Assembly: GCA_003971905.1 (NCBI GenBank)
Contig: RSEE01000041.1
Coordinates: forward strand, 186,001-250,000
From: Moniliella sp. 'wahieum'
Lineage: Eukaryota; Basidiomycota; Moniliellomycetes; Moniliellales; Moniliellaceae
Direction of reading: 5' to 3'
DNA: 64,000 nt
Part shown: in pieces, positions 56,423-64,000 of the stretch
Numbering within the stretch: position 1 is the stretch's first letter
Layout of the letters: each line of letters opens with the position of its first letter
Notes under the pieces: model-generated
What the model was told of the DNA's origin: nothing
The model's input: only the letters and a program-made list of their open reading frames with translations
Database searches by the model: none
Position numbers and translations under genes: made by a program

Positions 56423-57986
56423 ATGTTTGGCGCGGCCGCCGCGCAGTCACTCGTCGCTTCCGATCCATCCTCCTCCGCCCCCACGTCTGCTCCGGGCGTG
56501 CTCACGCTTGCCGATTGGGATGCCTTTGCCTCCTCGCCCGCACCTGCTCCCACGCGTCCAGCTCGCACACTGGACCTTGTCTTTGTGATGGACGCTACTG
56601 GAAGTATGGGCTCCTACATCCGCGAAGCCACTCGCAACATTGAGGCAATCTGCGATACGTTGATCTCTCAATCCGACGACCTTCGTGGCCCCGATGCCCT
56701 GCGGATTGCTCTCATTGCCTACCGCGACCATCCCCCCCAAGATCGAAGCTATGTCACCAAGACATTTCCATTCACTACCTCTGTTGCTGAGGTCAAGGCC
56801 AATCTCCACACCCTCTATGCATCTGGAGGAGGTGATGGCCCCGAGGCAGTCACCGCGGCGATGGCCGAGCTCGTGGCTCTTCCCTGGAGGCCCGAAGCAA
56901 CCAAGCTGGCTGTGCTCATCACCGATGCGCCGCCCCATGGGATGGCGAAATGGGCGATCGATGGTTCCCTCAGGGCTCTCCTGATGGCCATGACCCCCTC
57001 GTTCTCGCCCGCATCATGGCCCACCAAGGTATTGGCTTGCTGATGGTGGCATGCGAGCCGGCCTTGTCGGCGTACCGGTATGCGGTCGACTTTTTCCATG
57101 GTGTGGTCCAAATTACTGGGGGAACGTGCGTCCCCCTCACCACAGCCAGCCTACTTAGTCATGTTATTGTTGCAGCTGCAGCGGAGGCGATGGACTTGGA
57201 GCGCATACACAAGGTGGGGGACGAGCTCATGGATCGTTTGCACTCTCTCTCGCTCAATCCGAATGGTGCTAATACGACGTTGGATGAGATTGCGAGGGAG
57301 TTGCACTCCAAACTTTTGTTGCGACAAGAGAATACTAAGCAACTCTATCTCGAGTCAATCTACATGAATCGGTCGAGGCGGAGCACAATCGCTCAGTCTT
57401 TGCTTCTTCCCCTTCGTTGGACGTGGCACGTCCCCAACTGCAACGGGTCATGGCAACCCGCTTGAACGCCTCATACCGTCAAACACGTCAAGTCAACACC
57501 TCTTTCCGCCCCACCTCGACGAGCACCCCTCCTCGCCCAGCTAAACGGACCATGCGCACCACATTTGACTCGTACTCTGCCGGCCCTGGACTCAGCACCT
57601 CGATCTCCCCCTCGGCTTCTACACCTGGGCTTGGATTTTCCCCTGCGTCCCCCGCCACCGCGTGGAGTACCTCGATTCGTGCGCAGCGTCCGCAGGCCTT
57701 CCTCGATTCGGATGAGGAGGAAGAGGAAGCGGAGGAGGAGGAGGCACCCTTACCAGTAGCCGTATCCACGGCATCGGGCACCTACGAGGTGGCGGGCGCA
57801 GATGGCCAGAAGCTCTTCTTTGGCCAAGGCCCTTGTCCTTTGACCAAGCTCGTCGTTTGGCCTGGCAGACGGCCCAGCGAAGTGGCCTCGCTGCCTAACA
57901 TCCTCTTCTGCTCGCTCAACCATGCTCTTTCTACTTCCTCGCATATGTCAGACGTGCACAATACCCATAACGGATCTGTTCTGTGA
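56423..57986 (+). CDS. von Willebrand factor A-domain protein (VwkA-like VWA)
   Basis: The start MFGAAAAQSLVASD leads into a VWA domain: LDLVFVMDATGSMGSYIREA (MIDAS, here D-x-T-x-S), PDALRIALIAYRDHPPQD, VTKTFPFTTSVAEVKANLHT, GGGDGPEAVTAAMAEL and TKLAVLITDAPPHG. The next block, after a frame change near 56955, is GDRWFPQGSPDGHDPLVLAR. This D-A-P-P-H-G...PDGHDPL pattern is typical of the VWA domain of alpha-kinase VwkA-type proteins. No alpha-kinase domain follows: the rest is a helical region (KVGDELMDRLHSLSLNPNGA), then a Ser/Thr/Pro tail with a long acidic run (DSDEEEEEAEEEEAPL) and a C-terminal YEVAGADGQKLFFGQGPCPL. Another frame change lies near 57370. Function unknown. Confidence 0.78.
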
Positions 57987-58298
57987 ACGTTTAACGTGCT
58001 CAATCCCTACATTTGATTCGGCTCCTTGGCTGGCGGACACCACACAGTATATAAGCAAGTGCAACAGACAACTGTTGTTATGAAGCGTTGACAATATGGA
58101 TGAAGGGGGTTCTTGGGTAACCAGTAAGAGCCGAACTGAGGCTGAAAGTGTTAATTCCATATGCATACACCACATATGAATCTCTGCGGTATCGAGGCGA
58201 CGGCAGTGCCCATGGGGGTTATGGGCTAGATTCGACAACAACGTGCCTTCCTCATACCGACGATAATGTAAATCAGCGGTCTCGTCCACGACCAAGCA

Positions 58299-58390
58299 GC
58301 TCCGATCTTCCAGTGGTTAGGAAGTGGGATTTTGACTAGGCACCTGCCAAGACATCTTCCCGAAACCTGGGTTCGAATCCCAGTTGGAGC
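58299..58390 (+). tRNA. tRNA-Gln: tRNA-Gln(UUG) with a 21-nt intron
   Basis: Acceptor arm gctccga/ttggagc pairs seven of seven (with G-T). D stem is ttcc/ggaa around agtggtta, containing the conserved GG. The anticodon stem is tggga paired with ttcccg positions, with loop ttttga and anticodon TTG at 58332-58334, read as Gln (CAA). The intron 58336-58356 starts directly after position 37, the canonical eukaryotic site. T stem ctggg/cccag encloses the T loop ttcgaat. CCA is not encoded, as expected in the nucleus. Confidence 0.9.
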
Positions 58391-58393
58391 TTG

Positions 58394-58402
58394 TTTTTTT
58401 TT
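58394..58402 (+). terminator. RNA polymerase III terminator of the tRNA gene
   Basis: A run of nine T starts four bases after the mature tRNA end, the normal Pol III stop signal. Confidence 0.85.
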
Positions 58403-58580
58403 CTTCGAATGTGTCAAGTCACACCCGGTCCTGCTCAAAAGTGTAGGACAGCTGATACATTCCGCTGGGGCGGAACCAAAAATAGCAAGGAAACGGCCCG
58501 CGCCCAACCTCGTACTACGCCGGTTTCCTTCGGCTTATCTGTTTCTGCAACCACCACCACTACCCCTGCTAGTGCCGGCG

Positions 58581-59588
58581 ATGAGCGACGAGGTGGAACA
58601 CCGGGTGATCATATTGCACTCCTAGTGGCCGACACGCCTCCGCCCAAGGTGACGGAGAAGTTTGGTGACTACACCAAGATCTACCCTCGCTTCTTGAACG
58701 GCGCCTAGCCACCATTCCTCGCTTCCGTCACCACTACGAGCCGAGCTCAACATTGTCCCCTTCCATGTGCGTAATGTGGATGATTACCCTTCCGGGGAGG
58801 ACCTTGGTGAGGGTAAGTGGGATGCCATCATGATCACCGGCTCCGCCTCGAACGCGTACGAAGACAACGAGTGGACGAACAAGATGGTCAAGTTCATCCA
58901 GTATGTGGCTGAGGACCACCCTTGGTTCGCATTATGGGCATCTGCTGGGGCCACCAAATGTAGCCCGCGCATTTGGGGCCAAGGTCGAATCCAACCCTCT
59001 TGGATGGGAGGTCAGTACTCAGTCTATGCTGATCCTTGCTGATTTATACTGACTATCGTTGATCCGCCCAGTTGGGAGTGTACGATGCTGATTTGACCGC
59101 GGAAGGACACGAACTGTTTGATGGTCTGATTGCTGGCAAGCAGCTGCGTTTGCAGCAAGTTCACCGGGACATTGTTGTTGACGTTCCCCCTGATCTGGAC
59201 GGGGAGGAATTTCTCAATCTGGCCTCGACACCCAAGTGTAAGGTCCAGGGCTTGGCGCTGCGCTACATGACCGAGGCCCCCCCCCTACCGGGAAAGGCTG
59301 GCACGTCAGCGTACATGGCTTTTTGATGGGACGACCACACTCCTTCTTCGGGTCCTGCTCCTGTTCGCTCGCTCCACATCCTGACCTCAGGGTCACCCCG
59401 AGTTCACCCAGGACCTGGTCGCGCTTCTCGCCAGTAGCAAGAGAGATGGGCAGTGCATCTCGCGAAACGCTCGCCGAGTTTTTGAGCACTGCCAACAAGC
59501 CCGATGACAGTGTGGCTGTCGGTGTCGCTTCCTTGCCATGCTGGGGTACGAGCCGGCACGCGATGAGGGTGGTCCCACGTTCTCGTGA
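58581..59588 (+). CDS. Class I glutamine amidotransferase-like protein
   Basis: A GATase1 domain protein related to yeast stand-alone amidotransferases of unknown substrate; no synthase partner is fused. The start MSDEVEHR joins, after a one-base change, to HIALLVADTPPPKVTEKFGD. Then follow VPFHVRNVDDYPSGEDLGEG, GKWDAIMITGSASNAYEDNE and the nucleophile elbow GICWGHQ near 58945, whose Cys is present. The frame changes again right after GHQM. The intron 59011-59071 (donor GTCAGT, acceptor CAG) lies between WE and LGVYDADLTAEG. The His/Glu pair is in QGHPEFTQDL near 59410. The end is RDEGGPTFS, stop 59586-59588. Catalytic Cys-His-Glu are all preserved, so the frame breaks look like errors. Confidence 0.82.
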
Positions 59589-60177
59589 CGGCCCCCACCT
59601 GTATCCCTTTGGTTATCGTCCAGCCATGCCTGCTGTTCTGATCTAAATGCATCTTTTCGCATGCAGCCCTACGTCATGTGTACATGACCGCAAGATCATC
59701 GATAGACTCAAGTTAGAGTCCCGTGTTCTGTACTTCATTTCTGTCCTCGATACTTCTTTAATCGGGACACGAGTCGCAGTTTTCAGTTATGCGGCAGAAG
59801 TTCGGGGAGTACTGAGCGATGTTAGCGAGAGGAATGAACTGAATGTAGTGCACGTGCATGAATACTAGAGGCGCCAGCGAGCATGGGGAGGCTGGTCCAC
59901 TCGTTGAAGCGGCTTAAGAGCTCTTTGTCATGGTCCCCACTCGATGGAGATCCTTTTGCTGCACGTTCTTTTCGATGTTCTTGACTCCTGGTGCCTTAGG
60001 CATGCACCTTCTGCATTCCCTACAGTCTTGTACCTCGCCCGAGCTTGGTAGGGCGTCTCACCATTGCTGCCCTGTGATACGACATCACGGATGGAAGTAT
60101 ATCCACCCAGTCTCCACAACTCGAGAGACCCTAAAACCAAGAGACTCGAGCTACTGAGAATCATATACGTGAACGAA
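59589..60177. other. Intergenic between convergent genes
   Basis: About 590 bp of 3' flanking DNA. Nothing is recognised apart from short chance frames. Confidence 0.35.
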
Positions 60178-61650
60178 CTAAATCATACAATGAGCTCTCC
60201 GAGCAAAGTTTTGAGTAGCACCCCTAACGACGAGAGAAGTCCAATCAAATGGCACCCGGCTGACAGCGTTGAGCTGCAGCGAGCCACAGCCGCAATGTCA
60301 GCCAGCGTCTTGGCCGCGCCTCGTCCAACTGACCAAGGAGAAGAACTGAGTTCAAACGAGAAGGTTGTTGGTTGAGTTTGAGAGCTTGTTGACGTCCTCC
60401 ACAGGCAGAGGGGCTTGGCCTTGGGCCTGCCGCGCTGCGTTCTCGGCGTCTTGCGCTCCAGGTACTCTGCCGCACGGGCGCGCTCACGCGTCAACTGCCG
60501 CAGTTGGAAACCCAATGTTGCCTGCCTCACTCGAGTATCGTCCAGGTGCAGAGTCGTCTCAACGGCCGTGGTGAGCGTTGGGGTCAGCGCAAGGGTCAAG
60601 TTGGTGTTGGGCACATGGGTGTCAAGCGGGACGGAGGGCCACCAGCAGCTCTTCGCGACGAAAGCGGCACAGCACGAGGAGCAGGCTCCGGCACAGTGGA
60701 AAGAGTGGAGATGAACGCATCGAGGAACGCGTGTTGTGCAGCGTCACTGGGATCTCGATCAGCACTTTGGAGAAAGTGAGCTCGTGGTCAATCAGGCTTG
60801 CACGCTGAACTTTCCCTCCGTGTAGGCAGCAATAAATCGGGGGAGAGACGGAAAGCACGGATGGCCGTGTTGCCCATGGCGGACTGGGCCAAATCATGGG
60901 AAACGAGAATGGCCCTACCCGCGCCTGGCGTGCCCGACTTCTCAATCAGAGACGACACAGCGAAGAGGGCGTCGATGACGGTCGCGTTGAGGAAACTGGC
61001 CCATAAAGCAGCCCACATACAGGCCCACAGGATTGGCATCGGCGTTAACTTCACGCAAGTTGCGCAACCTGGCCGCGAGTACCGCGTAACAAGCTTTCTC
61101 ACGGCGTTCTCGGGCTCACGCCCTCCTCACGATCCGAGTGGAAGGGAGAGCAGGGAGCGCAAACGCATTGCTGGCTTCCACCGTGCCCCCGAGGTCAAGA
61201 CCAAGGAGCACACCGTATGCGGCGGAAGGGGTGTGACTCGCGGCTGTGCCGGACAAGCTTGCTGAGGGCTAGGCCATCCAGACGGAGGGAAGTGGTGGTC
61301 TCCTTGGATGCCTCGTGGAGCTCCCAGGCGGCCTTGTCAAGTTGACGCAGAGCAGTCTCGCTGCGCTTGTCAGCCTTCTTCTCCTCGGCCTGCTGGGCAG
61401 CAACGGCGGCAGCTGCGTCTGGGCAAAGGGAATTGCCATCGTCGCGGTCGTCCAGGTCGTCGAAGTCGGGCGAGTACTCGGGGCTGTCGTATGCGCCAGG
61501 CGTGGCAGTGGGCTGGCCGAGGGAAGAAAAAATGGGAGCAGGGAGGGAGTGTGTGCTAGGGTTGCGCGCGTTCCGCTCGCCAACTTCATTCCGCCAGGGG
61601 CCAATCGCGATAAAAGCGCGCTTGGCACGTTCGCGGGTGGCAACCACCAT
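60178..61650 (-). CDS. EIF3H: Translation initiation factor eIF3 subunit h
   Basis: An MPN-domain (catalytically dead) subunit of eIF3. The core starts with SLRLDGLALSKLVRHSRESH, then AAYGVLLGLDLGGTVEASNA, LREVNADANPVGLYVG, GQFLNATVIDALFAVSSLIE and ILVSHDLAQSAMGNTAIRAF-RLSPD. These match the eIF3h pattern (VDGL..LKI.KH, LREVN.D...VGWY, FLNA..I.). The C-terminal half has a LIDHELTFSKVLIEIPVTLH segment, an Arg/Glu helix, PLPVEDVNKLSN and RLNSVLLLGQLDEAAKTLAD. JAMM zinc ligands are absent, as expected. An acidic N-terminal extension of about 120 residues (with YSPDFDDLDDRDDG) precedes the domain. Frame changes lie near 61235, 61125, 61025, 60825 and 60700. The start at 61650 is the first in-frame ATG and is only 17 bp from the TOA2 start. 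Confidence 0.75.
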
Positions 61651-61667
61651 CCCCTGCCGGTACCGCC

Positions 61668-62101
61668 ATGGCCTCGAGCTCGTCCAACTCCTCTTACTAC
61701 GAGCTGTACCGCCGTAGCAGGTACGGCTTGTCCTGTTTTCTCTGCTATTCTCTGCTTCCGGCTGACATGATCGCTCTGCCCGGATTGCGCGTCTCTTGTC
61801 CGGTAGCATCGGGATCCACCTCACTGATGCGCTCGACGAGCTGATCCAGGCCGGCTCCATCCCGCCCGTGTTGGCGATGAAGGTCCTGATGCAGTTTGAC
61901 CGCTCCGTTGCGGAAACTCTGCGCAAGCAAGTCAGGAGCAAGTGCTCTGTCAAAGGTTACCTCAAGCACTACAACCATTGCTATGAGGTTTGGACGTTGC
62001 AGGTGACCAAGGGCAACCTCAAGCTCGACAATGGGGAGCAGATTCCGATCGACAATGTCCGTATTGTGGCCTGTAAATTCCCAGAAAACTCGGGCCGTTA
62101 A
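61668..62101 (+). CDS. TOA2: Transcription factor IIA gamma (small) subunit
   Basis: The small TFIIA subunit that stabilises TBP on promoter DNA. It starts MASSSSNSSYYELYRRS. The intron 61721-61806 (86 bp, donor GTACGG, acceptor TAG) splits a Ser codon and gives the family block SSIGIHLTDALDELIQAG. Then follow LAMKVLMQFDRSVAETLRKQ, KGYLKHYNHCYEVWTLQVTK and VRIVACKFPENSGR to the stop. This is the complete helical-bundle plus beta-barrel length (about 115 residues). The gene is in frame throughout with no indel. It is divergent from the eIF3h gene. Confidence 0.95.
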
Positions 62102-62888
62102 TGTTGGGAGTTTGTTCGGCATCTAGTCCAGCTCCTCCTCCGCCTCGTCCTCGTCTCTCCGACTTCTTCACGCACCCCTGTCATGGACATGTGTACTTTT
62201 AGCGAAATTCGCATCCCTAGGTCTAATCCCACATACTTTGGACCCCTCCTTGCTGCTCAAGTGGGTCCACTCAGCTGCTCCACCAATTCGGATGTCTGTC
62301 TCTTCGCCGGCGACGCTGGATTCTGAATGGGGTTCTTCGAAGGTCACTGTGCGTTAAGGTCATGAGGGGTTTCAAGCTTCAAGCTGTACTGAAGCAGCAT
62401 GCAGCGTGGACCTGGACCAATGTGAGTAGAGCATGACGTGCACGACGAGAGTGACGTGTTCAGCCCCAGCGCTCATCGAGCGCATCTCTAGCCGGGGGGG
62501 TCGATGAGATCGATCGTAGCCGGCGGTTTGGACGTGAGCCGGATGAATGCCGGAGTGGTAGGTGGTAGTGTATGGGATAGGGGAGACCCATAAACGCAAA
62601 GAACGACGTACACCAGCCTAGTGGACCCAGTTATGGATCTTAAAGCTTAACCCATAGCGGTGGCCATGAGGCATCGATGATGGAAGCTGGATGGTGGTGG
62701 CTATTGGCAAAGGCTGTGGCATGTGAACGAGAGTTGATTAATGATTCTGAATGTAGGGTATAGATGTAGGTACTCAAGTTACATATACACAGCGTCTCCT
62801 ATGCCAGCCGGGCTCACCGTTTGCTGACACAGCTGGGGGCCGTTGTGGGCATCGTTTTTGTGCGTGAAAAGTATGCGCTCCATTTCTT

Positions 62889-62921
62889 AGATCTGAGAGA
62901 TCTGATGAGATCTGAGATCTC
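62889..62921. repeat. AGATCTG heptad repeat
   Basis: Four AGATCT palindromes lie within 33 bp, partly at exact 7-bp spacing (AGATCTGAGATCT). Confidence 0.8.
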
Positions 62922-63370
62922 CCGTGGGCCATGGTATGCGGTACGGCCTTTACCATTGTTGGGTATTGGTTGAGTCTAGTTATACTGGTTCCAGTTGCTA
63001 GGTGCTGTGGCTACCTGAAGGCCTGATATAGGATAGGCCTCATTACATTGACATATTATTGCACAGGTTGTACTGTTTTATGTCACATGTCAAGCTAGCG
63101 CATCCTCATGATGATGCATGATGGGTGTCACATGTCATCGCGTCATCAGTGTTTACGTTTACACAGTATCCGCCCTAGTATAGGCCTTGGCCTTACATAC
63201 AATCATAGCCAAACGTATCCGAACACCGCCGGTGTCCCTTTCAGGGCGATTGTGGCATGTGAGCGCCAGGCAGCTAAAGTGTATAAGGTGAACGCACCTT
63301 GAAAATTGACGCTACAGCGAAGCTCGACAACAGGGTGCTCACCAGTCGGTGACTGCCTTCGCCGTAGGTG

Positions 63371-63404
63371 CTGTTGAACGTACGTTGAACGTTGAACGTT
63401 GACT
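63371..63404. repeat. AACGTTG heptad repeat
   Basis: GTTGAAC units in tandem, with AACGTT palindromes seven bases apart, preceded by a GTAC palindrome. Confidence 0.8.
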
Positions 63405-64000
63405 GAGCGAAATCTTCGTACTCACAGTGTACATCAATACTGCTTAGGCTGATATGCTGATGAGCTTTTAACCAGGGCCTCGGGGCTCATCGATCATCGT
63501 TTTCGCCAGCCACACAGCGCGTCACCGGCCTCAACGCACAGCAGTTTGGGTTTGAGAGTGGCACCACGATGAAGCTTGAAGCTTGACATAATGTTGACAC
63601 CTTGGACTTCCGCCGGCATCTGCACCACTTTTGTCAATACCGTGTTTCGCATCTCTCGCTCTGTCTAGTTACTTTGTTTGCCCCCTTTTCTAATGATCAC
63701 CTCTCTTCAACCTTCCAGCTTGATTAGCGTCATTCCGTACTGATGATCGAGAGACTTGTTTAGTCCTGGCGGTCCCCTCTTCGAGAGAGTGATGTCATCA
63801 CACTGGTGGTGGTGGTCGAAGCCATCCTACAGAGGAGCGTAAAGCTGACCACCGCCAGGGGCTATTAGGCTGCGGAACAAGGAAAACAGAAACGAGAAAA
63901 CAGAACTCCTATAGTAGGCCTGAGGCCTCTGAGGCTGAGGAGAGGGACTGAAGAAGGGACGTTGGCCACGAGCCACCCGCGATGGCTCAATACGCACGAC

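Larger units (their letters stand above)
62102..64000. other. Geneless right end with palindromic heptad repeats
   Basis: No supported gene. It carries several 7-bp repeat clusters: TCAAGCT near 62370-62383, AGATCTG (62889-62921), ATGCATG/ACATGTC fragments (63085-63140), AACGTTG (63371-63404), TGAAGCT (63569-63588) and AGGCCTG (63916-63938). This resembles the left end and the 26-28 kb block. Confidence 0.55.

Overview
The window is nuclear DNA from a filamentous-type or yeast-like fungus, most likely a basidiomycete (Ustilaginomycotina is a guess). The evidence is a Zn2Cys6 transcription factor, D-arabinono-1,4-lactone oxidase, a Pho80/Pcl-class cyclin and a Cyc8/Ssn6 corepressor. Introns are few and short (40-109 bp), with GTACGT/GTGTGT-type donors and CTNAC branch sites. 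There is also an intron-containing nuclear tRNA-Gln.

Layout: 0.5-4.6 kb Zn2Cys6 regulator (+); 5.1-5.8 WrbA-type quinone reductase (-); 7.2-7.9 HCNGP/SAP30BP-like protein (-); 8.7-9.9 unknown membrane protein (-); 10.6-12.0 argininosuccinate synthase (+); 12.3-14.5 ALO1 (-); 14.8-18.2 retromer VPS35 (-); 18.9-20.2 unknown (-); 21.2-22.8 CorA-type Mg transporter (-); 24.2-26.0 Trf4/5 non-canonical poly(A) polymerase (-); 26.0-28.3 repeat-rich geneless block; 28.3-32.3 Cyc8/Ssn6 (+); 32.5-33.9 Pho80/Pcl cyclin (-), divergent from the 75-kDa complex I subunit (+, 34.0-36.3); 37.1-37.5 ribosomal protein uL14/RPL23 (+); 37.5-42.8 a second nearly geneless block; 43.7-46.3 tandem CCCH zinc-finger protein (+); 46.8-47.8 3-hydroxyisobutyrate-dehydrogenase-like enzyme (-); 49.4-52.1 BTB/POZ protein (-); 52.4-53.1 Rab8/Sec4 GTPase (-); 53.4-55.0 PHD-finger protein (-); 56.4-58.0 von Willebrand A-domain protein (+); 58.3 tRNA-Gln(UUG) (+); 58.6-59.6 class I glutamine amidotransferase (+); 60.2-61.65 eIF3h (-), divergent from TFIIA gamma/TOA2 (+, 61.7-62.1); 62.1-64.0 geneless repeat-bearing end. 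These are ordinary housekeeping and regulatory genes without an obvious functional cluster.

Two signals dominate. First, most conserved genes are broken by single-base indels, usually one base missing from a short homopolymer, so complete proteins can be read only by changing frame. Rab8 and TOA2 are intact, which argues for consensus errors in a long-read assembly rather than biology. CDS entries therefore give the gene span, not one open frame. Second, non-coding DNA is seeded with 7-bp tandem repeats of one grammar: TGA (or TCA) plus a self-complementary tetramer such as CTAG, TGCA, GATC, AGCT, CATG, CGCG, ACGT or GTAC. Many different tetramers obey the same rule; I know of no described family of this kind, and it is the most unusual feature here.
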